The notes under the pieces are model-generated. The model saw only the letters and a list, made by a program, of their open reading frames with translations. It had not been told where the DNA came from and did not search any database. Position numbers and translations under genes: made by a program. A stretch of DNA of 64,000 nt from Pyrus communis (lineage: Eukaryota > Streptophyta > Magnoliopsida > Rosales > Rosaceae): positions 24,759,572 to 24,823,571 of the forward strand of contig NC_084807.1 of the NCBI RefSeq assembly GCF_963583255.1, given 5' to 3'. Of this stretch, positions 24,790 through 35,430 are shown piece after piece (position 1 is the first letter of the stretch; every line of letters starts with the position of its first letter).

Positions 24790-26215
24790 TTAGTTTGTTC
24801 CAATTATTTAAAAAAAAAAAAAAAAATACTACACCTATATTATATATTTTGAATCAAATAACATTCCTCTAACTTGTAGGTAAATTATTTTCTATGTAGT
24901 GTTATATATGTTAGACACGTTTTGTTGTTGTTGTATAAATATGAGTGGAACATAATATTGTTGATTTTATACATCAAACTCCATTTCTTTTGTTATAGGT
25001 AAATTATTTTCCACGTACAAGTACTTATGTTAGGCAAGTTTTGTTGTTGGTACATGCAATATTTTGTATCATTGTAAAGAAAGATGTTACATTACACCCA
25101 TGGTATAATTGTTGTAGGTAAATTATTGGAAATTAATTTGTAGTTAGGTAATGAACCTTTTGTGTCATATCCCGGCCCGGGGTCCACCACATCCCGGGTC
25201 CGCTCCACCACCGTAGGATGATATTGTCCGCTTTGGACCGACCACGTCCTCACGGTTTTGTTTCTGGGAACTCACATGAGAACTTCCCAATGGGTCACTC
25301 ATCATGGAAGTGTTCTCGCGCGCTACTCGCTTAACTTCGGAGTTCCAATGGAACCCGAAGTCAGTGAGCTTCCAAAAGGCCTCGTGCTAGGTAGGGATGA
25401 GAATATACATATAAGGATCACTCCCATGGGTGATGTGGGATCTTACAATCCACCCCCCTTAGGAGCTCGACGTCCTCGTTGGCACACCACGACCAGAGTT
25501 AGGCTCTGATACCAAATTGTCATATCCCGGCCCGAGGTCCACCACATCTAGGGCCCGCTCCACCACCGTAGCATGATATTGTCCTCTTTGGGCCCCAACC
25601 ACGCCCTCACGGTTTTGTTTCTGGGAACTCACATGAGAATTTCCCAGTGGATCACTCATAATGAAGTATTCTTGCACGCTACTCGCTTAACTTCGGAGTT
25701 CCAATGGAACCCGAAGCCAGTGAGCTCCAAAAAGGCCTCGTGCTAGGTAGGGATGAGAATACATATAATGATCAATCCCCTGAGTGATGTGGGATCTTAC
25801 ATTTTGCATCATTGGAAATGAACATTTCAAAGAGTAGGTAGGTAAATTAATTTGTTCTAATTATATAAAAAAAAATTACACTACACCTAGCTATATTTAA
25901 TTTTTCCAATTATTAAAAAAATTTATACTACACCCAACCAAATAACATTTCTCTAACTTGTAGGTAAATTATTTTTTACGTATTGTTAGATATGTTAGGC
26001 ACATTTTATTGTTGTATAAACATGGGTGTAACATAGTATTTTTAATACTATACATCGAACTACATTTTTTCTTAATATAGGTGAATTATTTTCCATGTAT
26101 TAGTAAATACGTTAGGCACGTTTTGTTGTTGGTATAAACATTATTTTGCATCATTGTAAAAAAGAGATATTATATTACACCCATGGTATAATTGTTTGTA
26201 GGTAAATTAATGTGC
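24790..26215. repeat. Internal direct repeats of the Harbinger element
   Basis: A block of about 350 bases (24790-25140) recurs at about 25845-26215, each block itself carrying repeats of TAGGTAAATTATTTTC and GTTAGGCACGTTTTGTTGTT. The Cassandra TRIM lies between the two blocks. Confidence 0.8.
25163..25801 (-). mobile_element. Cassandra-type TRIM retrotransposon, complete
   Basis: Two LTRs of about 285 bases (25163-25447 and 25518-25801) flank a 70-bp interior with no coding capacity. Reading on the minus strand, each LTR runs TGTAAGATCC to GATATGACA. The interior opens with a primer-binding site TGGTATCAGAGC (complementary to initiator Met-tRNA) and ends with the purine tract AAGGGGGGTGG. 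A 5-bp direct repeat TTTTG flanks it (25158-25162, 25802-25806). The LTR contains a 5S-rRNA-like stretch on the minus strand (GAACTCCGAAGTTAAGCG and GGGAAGTTCTC), the diagnostic feature of Cassandra; in this family it supplies an internal Pol III promoter. Confidence 0.94.
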
Positions 26216-26624
26216 ATGTAGATAATGAAATACAATGTTCTAATATATTAATAAAAAAAGGAAAAATTCAAAAGTATTCAATAGTAGAGTGAAAAAACTG
26301 AATCGAATAGTTTTATGAAAATTCAAAACCTTTTTAAAAAATTAATATGCAATAAATTTTTAACATTAATGTCTTTTTTTTTCTTGTTGCAAAATCATTT
26401 ACTATTTCCTTACAATTAATTGTCTACATCAAGTACGTAATAGGGGTATTTTAGGCATGTGAAAAATGTAAAATGTGTGAATTAATATGAAGTAAATGAA
26501 TTTGCTTATGTGGATCTTAGTCATTGGGTTTTCTTTGAGTAAAAAAGTTATGTAGGGTTTTATATGAAGAAAATTGAGTTTGAATGGCTAAAGTCATATT
26601 TTCACTCTTTTTTATTTATAAAAT

Positions 26625-27140
26625 AATACAAAATAATTTTAATTGTAATTTCGGATAAGATTTTTAATCGTTCTTGTTGTGTCATGTGTCATTATTCGAA
26701 GTATTATTAAATAATACAAAATAATTTTATTTGTAATTTCGGATAAGATTTTTAATCGTTCTCGTTGTGCCACTTGACATAAAATCCAAAAAGATAATTA
26801 TTGGGCATGGATTTCCGATAAGATTTTTAATCGTACTTGTTGCGCCATGTATCATTATCTAAAAATACAATTATTGGTGATGAATTTCTAATAAGATTAT
26901 TAACAAATCACATTGCACCAGGTGTCATAATCTGTTTACAATATTTGAGGATAGTTTTTCATCAGATTTTTAACGAATGATGACATGCCACATGTCATTA
27001 TCCAAAAATACAATTCTTGGTGATAGATTTCTGATAAGATTATTAACCAATCACGTCGCACTAAGTGTCATAATCTGTTTACAATCTTTGAGGATAGATT
27101 TCCATCAGATTTTTAACGAATGACGGCATGCCACGTGACA
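26625..27140. repeat. Tandem repeats upstream of the transposase
   Basis: TTTCGGATAAGATTTTTAAT is repeated at about 88-bp spacing around 26.65-26.83 kb. A unit of about 166 bases (TCATAATCTGTTTACAAT, TCAGATTTTTAACGAATGA) is then doubled between about 26.87 and 27.14 kb. They directly precede the transposase leader and could be transposase-binding arrays (inference). Confidence 0.75.
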
Positions 27141-27302
27141 TTATGTACAACCTAATCCTTTCTGAATCCTCCATATAATCCACCATCCATCCTCACAAAT
27201 CTCACACCAATTTTCTCAAGATCTCTATCATTATTCATAGTTTATGATTCATTCTTCACAAAAATCTCTATCATTATTCATAGTTTCTGCTTCTTTCTTA
27301 CA

Positions 27303-28675
27303 ATGTCTTCTTCTTCCTCAAGGATGATGTGGGAACTCGATCAGAAAGAGGAAGAATTGTTTAACCAATCAGAAGGAATGTTCAATCTCCAGGTGGCAAA
27401 AAATAAGAGGGAAGAGGATGAGGAGCTTCGAATGAGAGATGACGAAGCAAGCCTCACATTCCTGTTGAGTCATCCAAGTTGTGGCTTAGATCTGCAGGCC
27501 CATCCGTTCTGGAAACCTTGATAAAAGCAGACAACGACGAGGTACGGAACTATTAGACGATTATTTTGTCCGTAATAGTGCATTCCCTGATACGTACTTT
27601 AGACGTCGTTTTAGAATGGAATGACATTTGTTCAACAAAATCATGATTGTTGTTTGCAACCATAATTCTTACTTTGTGCAAAAGAAGGATGTTTTTGGTG
27701 CTATAGGTCTCATTCCTCAGCAAAAAATTATTGCTCCCTTGCGGATGCTTACATATGAAGTATCTGCAGACCAAGTGGATGAGATAACGAGGATGGGGAA
27801 ATCAACCATTCTTGAGTCCCTGCTGAGGTTTTGCAGAGCAATCGAATCTATCTACATCGTAGAGTGCCTCCGGAAACCTACAAACATAGACTTACAAAGG
27901 CTTCTAAAGAAGGCCGAGATGCGTGGTTTTCCTGGGATGATTGGAAGCATTGATTGTATGCATTGGACGTGGAAAAAATGTCCAAGTGTATGGCAAGGCG
28001 CTTATGGGGACAGAAAATGAGCAAAAAATATCATTTTCGAAGCGGTGGCATCTTTTGATACATGGATTTGGCACGCCTTTTTGGGGATTTCGGGAGCTCA
28101 AAATGACCTCAACGTCTTTGCCCAATCCCCAGTGTTCAACGATGTCCTGCAAGGAAATGCACCAAAAATCACGTACTGCGTCAACAGACATATGTACAAC
28201 GGACCATACTACTTAGCATACGACATTTACCCAAGGTGGTCAACATTTATCAAAACAGTTACACGTCCGCGAAGTGCAAAGGAAAAACACTTTGCAAGCT
28301 GTCAAGAGGGGTGCAGGAAGGATGTGGAGCGTTGTTTTGGTATCCTTCAAGCTCACTGGGCGATCGTCAGGGGTGCTACCAGATTGTTTGATGCAGAGTC
28401 GCTTCAATCCATCATGACGACGTGCATCATTCTTCACAACATGATTGTGGAAGAAGAGTATGATCATGATGTCGTTGATGAATATGAGCTAGACACAATG
28501 AACAATTCAAGAACACGTATATATTGCGCTCATGATGGCACCGAAGAATCCGTGTAACATGAGCCATTAGAAAGAGATGGACGTTATAATGAATTGGTCA
28601 TTCAACGATATACTGCACTTCAAATGCCATATATGCACAATGCTCGACATAATAACTTGATAGAGCACCAGTGAG
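27303..28675 (+). pseudogene. PIF/Harbinger DDE transposase, broken
   Basis: The coding remains are recognisable in pieces. An acidic N-terminus (27303-27521) ends early. After a frame change come YFVRNSAFPDTYFRRRFRM and the main frame at 27625-28557, interrupted by TGA at 27622-27624 and 28018-28020. The catalytic triad of DDE_Tnp_4 is visible: Asp in GSIDCMHW, Asp in AQNDLNVF and Glu in VERCFGIL. Another stop at 28555-28557 precedes a tail (RYTALQMPYMHN...NLIEH) typical of the family's end. Three in-frame stops and a frameshift make it inactive. Confidence 0.92.
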
Positions 28676-28679
28676 CATT

Positions 28680-29239
28680 GAAACAAGCTGAAGATAATTA
28701 AGTTTATTTAGTGTGTTTGTTTTTATTTGGTGTGTTTATTTAATTTTAGTTGGTGTTTTTTTTTTAGTTCAGCTTTAATGAGTTTTTTATTATTCGGCAT
28801 GCTTATGTAATTTTATTTGGTGTGTTTTTGTCATTTGAATAAATACTATTTTAGTATAAATAACTTACCAAATTAAATAAATTTACTCTCACTTTAAATA
28901 AAGTACTAAATTCAATAAATTGGAAACAATATAAAGTACTATTTTCAATAAATAGTAAATTACAACCCAAAGTAATTGGAAAATTATGGGGTCTGATTAC
29001 AAAAACTACTCTATTCATCATCACTTAACCAATTTGTGGTGCTAGGATGATCTTCTCTTGTGGTGCTAGGACCATCTTGTCTTGCTCTCGCTTCTCTTGC
29101 ACACCTCCATCGCACCACATACGCTTTCTCTGACTTCCAAAAAAATTTAGAATTTGGAGACTTCCCTTCTAAAGGCGTGTTCATAATCTCACGATCTCGT
29201 TAAGCCATTCTTTCTTCTCTAACCTGTTCTCTTTTTTGC
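28680..29239. other. AT-rich filler inside the Harbinger element
   Basis: Lies between the 3' ends of the two convergent transposon genes and is rich in TGTGTTT and TTTAT motifs. No gene is supported. Confidence 0.5.
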
Positions 29240-30100
29240 CTAAGTAGCTCTCTTTCTCTCATTAGCTTGAAATTCTCTCTCAATAGCTGCAGCTTTTGCA
29301 TCATCTCTAGCCTTATCAGCCTCATATTTCGCCATTTCCAGCGCCAAAGTCAATTCACCTTGGCGAGCAAGTTCTTCCATGTACTTTGCATAATCATTTT
29401 TGGAAGCACTCCCTTTTATTTTTGAAGCTTTCTTACCTTGAGGCCTAATTGGATAGCGGGTCGAACCCGATACTTGTTCAGGGAGGGGCGTTTCGGGCAC
29501 TTCTTCTGCATCATTTTCATGAACATGCGAGCCATGATCTGGTGTAGAGTGTAGAAGGGTGTTGTTCATGAAAACTTCTGGACCGACAGACACAACTCTA
29601 AATTTAGGACAATCTTTGACAATATTGCAACATTCCCACAGGTTGAATGATTTATTTTTGCTTTTGGTTTTGGCACCGTACCAAGCTTGTGCTTGAAGTT
29701 CCTACACAATGCGGGAGAAGAAATAATTATAATGAAAATAGGTAACAAATAAATAATACAAACAAATAATTATAATGTAAATTTGGTATAGTACAAACAA
29801 ATAAATAATATATTGTTACCTGATCCGAGTAATTTTCCCCACTTCGAATATTATTACTAACTTGTGCCAAGACGTCTCTCCACGTACTAAACGATTGGCT
29901 AAGTAATTTCCAACGACTGGACATCGATTTTTTGGTTCTTTTCTCACCAATTTTCTCAAGATAATTGGTATGAATAAAACTCCACATTTCTCGCAACTAC
30001 ATCTCATTACCCGTAACGAACTATGAGTAACTTCAACCCAGCTAGTACACAACGCAACATCTTCAAGAAGCGACCAATTCGTACCTGCATCAGTAGTCAT
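29240..30100 (-). pseudogene. Harbinger ORF2, Myb/SANT-like DNA-binding protein, broken
   Basis: The start (MTTDAGTNWSLLEDVALCTS) matches the SANT-like opening of Harbinger ORF2 proteins. A frameshift plus a TAG near 29.99 kb interrupts it before LREMWSFIHTNYLEK and SMSSRWKLLSQSFSTW. An apparent intron (about 29.70-29.82 kb) follows, then a C-terminal NAM-associated-like region (ELARQGELTLALEMAKYEAD). In this superfamily ORF2 works with the transposase in target binding and nuclear import. Confidence 0.8.
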
Positions 30101-30816
30101 TTTGTTGAAAAAAAATGGATTGAAACTTTGAGAGAAAGAAAGGAATGTGATTGAAAGTAGTTGAGAAAATATGAAATTGTGATGTAAGGTAGATGATAAT
30201 GAGAATGTATTTATAGAAAAGTAAAAACAATTTTTTTTCAAATTTTTTATAATTTTTTTTATAATTTTTATTCAACTAATTAATCTCTGCCGTTGGATAT
30301 AAAAAAAATTTGAATTTCAACACTCCAGTTTGTGCCATGTGTCACAACGGTAACTTTTCTTAATTTTAAAACTATTTTTCTTTTATTTGTTTTATTTATA
30401 AAGCAAATTAATAGCAACCGTTGATCTTAGATCGAACGGTTGATATTAAATCAGAAATTTTTTTTTTATTACCGTTGCATATCGAATTGCCTATTTTAAA
30501 GAGCCGTTGAGATAGAACGCACCGTGGGAAGCCACATAGCTTCCCAACGGTAACTGAGGCCAACTGCTCCACGGACCCCTGGGGTCTGAAACTTGTTTGC
30601 TGACGCGCGCCCACGCGCGAATGAGGTGCACGCGCCTGACAGAAAAAAATTAAAAATTATGACTGATGCCAGACTGACGTCAGCCCTGCTTTAGGGGCCT
30701 CTTGCTCGGGCCTAGCCAGTCCCTCGGACTCCCAACACTGGAATGCTTCTGCCAAGCTATGGAGCCCTGTTTGGTCCACCTCCCCCGAGCACCAGCCAAG
30801 GCTGGAAGTGCTCTAA

Positions 30817-30890
30817 TACCTACGACGGATAAAGCATCCGCTACCCTGACCTTCTCATCAAGGCCAATGACACTATCAAGCTTGACCTAG
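30817..30890 (+). pseudogene. eS4 pseudogene, right piece
   Basis: It continues eS4 exon 5 directly from where the Harbinger element entered: ACCTACGACGG, a TAA in place of the Arg codon, then CATCCGCTACCCTGACC to CTTGACCTAG. It then joins, through a five-base CTAGA microhomology, to sequence that in unit 1 lies about 970 bases further on (near 20745). Confidence 0.9.
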
Positions 30891-30911
30891 ATGATAAAGT
30901 ATTAAAGTTTA

Positions 30912-32496
30912 GGGTTAATATCAGTTTACTACCTTAAAATTTATTGGTTTTTAACATTTGGTATATCAAGTTTTTTTCATCCCAGAATGGTACCTGAAGT
31001 CATAATTTTGGACAGTTTCATACATCCGTTAAGGTTGTTAAATCAATCGTTAACTGGTTACATGGCGACCACGTGGATAATGATTGGATGTCATGTGTCA
31101 ATACGGAACACATGAATATTAAAAAAAAAAAAAAAATTAAAAAGCCATCCTTCTCCTACCTCACACCCCTCGATCCCACCCAACTCTCCCTCCCTTCTTT
31201 CCTCTGCGCCCACCCAACTCTCCCTCCCTTCTTTCTCCACTGCCGGTGCTGGGTTAACCCGAAGGAGGGAGGAGAAGAGGTTAGCCCAGATCTCGCGCTG
31301 GAGGTCTGCGTTTATTAGGTAGCCGCGGTCGATTGGGCAGCGGACGGCGACGGAAGTGTGGTCCATGGGCTCGGTGGGGGAGGGATGGACCCATTTCTTG
31401 GAGGATATCGGATGGTACACACAGTTGGGTATAATGGCCGAGGGATCTCGCTCGCCGCCGAGGCCAGCTTTGATTAAGCCGCCGAATGAGAGGTAGTTGG
31501 GAACGGCAATGACAAAGAGGATGCGGGAGCGAGAGGTGGGGCTCGGTAGCGACGATTGTCTGATTTTCTGAAACAAGTGGGCGATTCCTCTTCGCTTGCT
31601 GAATTTGGGTTTGGAGGTGGTTTTAGGGTCAGATTCAGCGCAGCGGTGGTCTTGAAAGTTGTGACGGCGGTGAAGTCGGTGTCTTCGAGGCTGAGAGGAT
31701 GGTTGGTGTCCACTGAGTGAACTGGGAGGATAACATGGTGGTTGTGGGCTGACTGAGTCGACTCAGTTGGGAAGAAATAAGTGCCAAGATTACAGACATA
31801 ACACCCAGAAACCCACCGACAAAGCCAAAACCTCCATTGTTTGAGCACTCGGAGGAGCCATTTGGGTGTTCCATTTTTTTTTTCAAGGAATGAGGATTTC
31901 TGGATCTGAATTTTGGGTCAAACGAGTGCGTTGACTTCATTGACTTGGGGATGGTAAATGATTTAGCTTGATTGGTCGAATTTGAGAGAAAGAAAGTCTT
32001 GGAAGAGTAGAGAAGGAGAGGCATCAAAGAGTTTTGTCTCGGAAATGGACCCTTTTGTTTTGCATTGGCTGCCTTTGTGCTGGGATGCTCTTCTCTGATA
32101 GGTAAGTAATTTAAATTTCCGCATATTTAAAGCTTCGATTTTTCTTTGAAATGCCAGAGAAAATGATTGGTTTGGTGAAGTGGGTAGCTTTCTTGCCCCC
32201 TTAAATTTGCTCAAAGATTTGGGATATTGGATTATTTTTGTAATCTGTAGGAGAATGATGGGTTTTCAATTTTTTTTAATTTTTTTAAATGTTCATGTGG
32301 GTCAGTATTGATACGTGATGTCCAATCATTGTTCACGTAGACGTCACATCATTAATTAACGGCTGATTTAACAACCTTAACGGATGTATGAAATTGTTTC
32401 AAAATTATGATTTTAGATATCACTCTGAGACGAAAAAAACTTGATGTACCAAATGTTAAAATCAAGAAATTCATAGTAGTAAACTGAGATTAATTC
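30912..32496. mobile_element. Pack-MULE with 9-bp target duplication
   Basis: A 1585-bp element with terminal inverted repeats of more than 200 bases (left GGGTTAATATCAGTTTACTA, right reversed GAATTAATCTCAGTTTACTA). It is flanked exactly by TAAAGTTTA at 30903-30911 and 32497-32505. Unit 1 has the empty site (TTAAAGTTTGTGCATG near 20762). The interior is more GC-rich than the arms and carries captured host coding sequence, including part of actin-related protein 6. No transposase was found, so it is non-autonomous. Confidence 0.94.
31250..31485 (-). pseudogene. Captured actin-related protein 6 (ARP6) fragment
   Basis: About 78 codons in one frame match the N-terminal part of plant ARP6: GGLIKAGLGGERDP, IPNCVYHPISSKKWVHPSP, and the highly diagnostic PIDRGYLINADLQREIW. 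ARP6 is a subunit of the SWR1 complex that deposits H2A.Z. Only the first exon region is present and it runs into unrelated sequence at both sides, so no working actin fold can result. The surrounding frames (31091-31576, 31474-31848, 31635-32027) contain other GC-rich, possibly captured sequence that I do not recognise. Confidence 0.82.
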
Positions 32497-32903
32497 TAAA
32501 GTTTATGCATGTACCGTAATGAGTTCCGTGAAAGATTCCCAACCCCTTTACACGGCAGTCCTCTTTACTGGCATATAAAAAAGGGGTATGAGAATCATTT
32601 GCCTGCCCTTTTCCAGTGGAGTTCCACCCAAAAGTATCCAAAGGGTCACCAAAAAATCCGGTATACTTTTTTCCTCCCCTTTTTTCTAAGATATGTCAAC
32701 TTCTATTCAATATTCATAAATATGTAAAAACCAAACAGATTCATAAGCTGCATTCAACTAAATTGGCTAAAATTTGTCCCTCGTGTATTTTCCTCATCCG
32801 ATAAACTAATAAAAGGTTCTAACCATGCAACCAAAACCTATAAACAGATACAATCAACACACCAGACAACTTAACACCACTTTTAACTGCGACAAACTCA
32901 TCA

Positions 32904-34993
32904 TCACGCAGCAACAGCATCCCCATGGAGCAGCGCCTGGTCGAAGTGCCAAACCCCTGGAACACACACGGAATAGCATACAGTTTTAAGAAACAGGAAA
33001 TGAAATCAGATAATGTTATTGTCAAAAGACGAACAGTAAACGTAGGATAACGATGACAACGAAATTGAATTATGGGTTCCTACCATGTCCTTTGCCAACT
33101 CTCCTTATTTGAGCAACATATTCAGATATTTTCTTGATGGCTTCCACCTACAAAGGTAAAAGCACAACATCAAAAATCATGCCGCAAGTGTCCCTGTAGA
33201 ACCTTTCCAACTCGGGACAAATAAAAGAGGATATCAAGACTAACCTGCTCAGCCAAAAACTCGGTTTCAACAAAATCTGTTAACTGCGGATCTTTGTCCT
33301 TCACAGCAACCTGTTAGTCATAAATTCGAGGATGAACACAGCATAATAAGATTGTGAATTCATAACACGAACCAAACGATGTAACTGGTACAAATACAAT
33401 CACCTGAACCTAATCATCTTATACTAAGAAGACAGCATACAATAAGAATGGATGTATTACACTGTGTAAGTGGAGCAGCTTTTCATTTGTCAGTTTCTCG
33501 AGTGACAATGCAAGCTCCATTGCTGAATCGAAAACATAGGACCGAGTTAAAGCTCAATAATTAACAGTTAAATCATAGTATATCAGTCCTATAAACTAGT
33601 CCATTGACAGAAAATCATCTGCAAAAACCAGATGTTTGGTCCTTGCCTTTCTCGTTTCTCGTTTAAATAAGCCAGCACACATTAAATTGCACATACACAT
33701 CAACTTTTCTTGTTAAACAGGTGATCATTTTTCTTCAAAACTCAAATAACAATGTTCTACGACACAACTAAATAAGAAATATTCATGTAAATCCCACACT
33801 GAGTATATAAGCGAGGGCCAATAAAACTAACCATATAAAGCATCTCCTTTCTCTGGATGATCGAACTCCGACACAGGCATCAGAATTGACTGCAACTTCA
33901 CTCTTCCACCACGCTTATTCTGGGAAATGCCGACAATAAACAAAAAGAAAAGTGATAAGGAACTCCGTTTTACAAACGGTAAACTGAATTTAAGGCCTAT
34001 CAGAGTAATAAAAACACAATAAAATAATATACTAGACAAGGACTAAGACAAACACCTGGTATTCCATTAATTTCTCGGCATGATCCCTTTCTTCCTCACT
34101 CGATTCCTTGAAAAACCTGCGATATAACGCAACCATAAATAACGAAATCACTGTATTAAAATGTTCAAATTAGCATAAAGTATTTCCAGGACATTACTTG
34201 GCAATACCCTTGCGCGCAACATTGTCCCTGTCGAAATAGGCGTACATGGCATGGTAAATGTACGAGACATTGTACTCCACACTGATATTCCACCAAAGAA
34301 ACAAATCAACCGTTAGCGTGCATCAGAGCGTAAGCAAATACAACCGAATTTCGACAAAGATTAGTCGGATTCACAGTTGCAATACTTTTAGATACGAAAT
34401 TCGAAACCAAACATTCATACACAAATCCAAGAACAAAGATTTACTAATCCAACCATACACAAATCCTAGCAGGTATACGGATAGAACAATTCGCATTAAA
34501 CAACTAAAGGCACAATCGGATATTTCTTCAAGATTTAAACTTTAACACACAAAATTAATTGCAGTAATCAAATACTATAGAAACAACAATTCCTTCATAG
34601 ATATATAACACGTGAAGGGAAAAGAAAGAAAACCCACTTGATCTGCTCGTTAATGGCGGCCTCGCTTTCGTCAGTGAACTTCTGGCGGGCGAGAGAGACT
34701 TGTGGGAGAGTAGGGACGAGGTCGAGCTCCTTCTTCACCTCCTCAAACGGATCGAAAACCACACCGGTAAGCGGCCGATTATTCGCGTTCTTCGAAGCGC
34801 AGACGACGACCCCACGTTCATTTCTCGCCGGAGAGAACCGGAGAATCGAGGACATAGACGTGGAGGAGTTCAGAAGCGAGAACGAGTACGAAACTGACGG
34901 CGGCGATGACGACGGAGCAGAGGAAAACAGTGGACCAAAACTGTCCCCGCGAGCGAGCAAGTGAGAGGAGGCCGAAGAAGCTTTGAGAAGCAT
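32904..34993 (-). CDS. Plastid ferritin, copy 2
   Basis: Eight exons with the same lengths as copy 1: 34638-34993, 34198-34281, 34056-34116, 33832-33919, 33461-33522, 33245-33310, 33084-33147 and 32904-32956; 277 residues, all in frame. Ferroxidase residues, the KRGGRVKLQ segment and [10 protein letters not shown] are kept. Differences are few and lie mostly in the transit peptide (for example [12 protein letters not shown] against [12 protein letters not shown]). In the mature part there are VARKGIAK for [14 protein letters not shown] for QTILMP, KDKD for KRKD and QI for QL. The intron 5 donor is GTAATA instead of GTAAGA. It looks functional; expression cannot be judged from sequence. Confidence 0.95.
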
Positions 34994-35143
34994 GATTCTG
35001 GAGAGAAAAATAGATGAAAATGAGGGTTTTGAGTGAGTGTGGAAGTGGAGAAAGGGACTGGGATATATGGGTGGCTAAGGGCCTTGTGGACCATTGGATC
35101 AAAACCACGTGGACGACTGGGATTTATTTGTTGGGAGGGGCGC

Positions 35144-35157
35144 GTGGCGGGCTTGTG
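35144..35157 (-). promoter_or_regulatory. IDRS-like iron-response element, ferritin 2
   Basis: The same 14-mer CACAAGCCCGCCAC as upstream of copy 1, at the same distance from the ATG, again with a G-box (around 35106). Its conservation follows from the duplication, so it is not independent support. Confidence 0.5.
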
Positions 35158-35223
35158 GCATATAGCTGGATGCGCTGTGGGATCCAAGGAAATATATGGA
35201 ACTGTGGGGAGTGTGAACTTTTC

Positions 35224-35430
35224 GAGAGAGGATTCTCGTCGAGTTCTTTTTGTGAGAATTATAGGAATCTTTTTATCATATATTGTACAGTTAATTTTTT
35301 TTAGATACTGTTTATATTCAATTTTAAATAAAAAAATTTATAATAATTTATAATTGTATAATATATAATGAAGAATGTGATTGGAGGATCCCCATATCCT
35401 CACAAAGAGAAACTGGAGGATCCTCCTGAT
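35224..35430. mobile_element. 207-bp MITE with 8-bp target duplication
   Basis: Imperfect inverted ends (left GAGAGAGGATTCTCGTCGAG, reversed right with AGGATCCTCCAGTTTCTC). The direct repeat AACTTTTC flanks it exactly at 35216-35223 and 35431-35438. Unit 1 lacks it at the same place (GAACTTTTCCGGATAATTTG near 23.82 kb). The 8-bp duplication suggests hAT. Relatives with GGATC-rich ends occur at 36.07-36.26 and 47.83-48.04 kb. Confidence 0.88.

Larger units (their letters stand above)
24299..30813. mobile_element. PIF/Harbinger DNA transposon, 6.5 kb, degenerate
   Basis: Ends AAGCAACTCCAGC (left) and GAGCACTTCCAGC (right, reversed). The 3-bp direct repeat TAA at 24296-24298 and 30814-30816 is the superfamily signature. 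Joining the flanks restores the eS4 exon 5 order CATACATTAA then ACCTACGACGG, so the borders are secure. It carries the two standard genes, a DDE transposase on the plus strand and a Myb/SANT-like gene on the minus strand, arranged convergently, both broken. A Cassandra TRIM is nested inside, along with subterminal repeats. About 1.4 kb of the right arm (from 28.7 kb, outside the minus-strand gene) is AT-rich filler and, near the end, GC-richer sequence. Confidence 0.93.

Noticed and set aside
25250..25350. 5S rRNA gene on the minus strand
   Set aside because: The similarity covers only part of 5S and occurs in both LTRs of a TRIM with primer-binding site and target duplication, so it belongs to Cassandra.
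31073..32027. Treating the Pack-MULE frames as an independent host gene
   Set aside because: They lie between long terminal repeats with a 9-bp duplication and are absent from the sister unit; only a partial ARP6 match is present.
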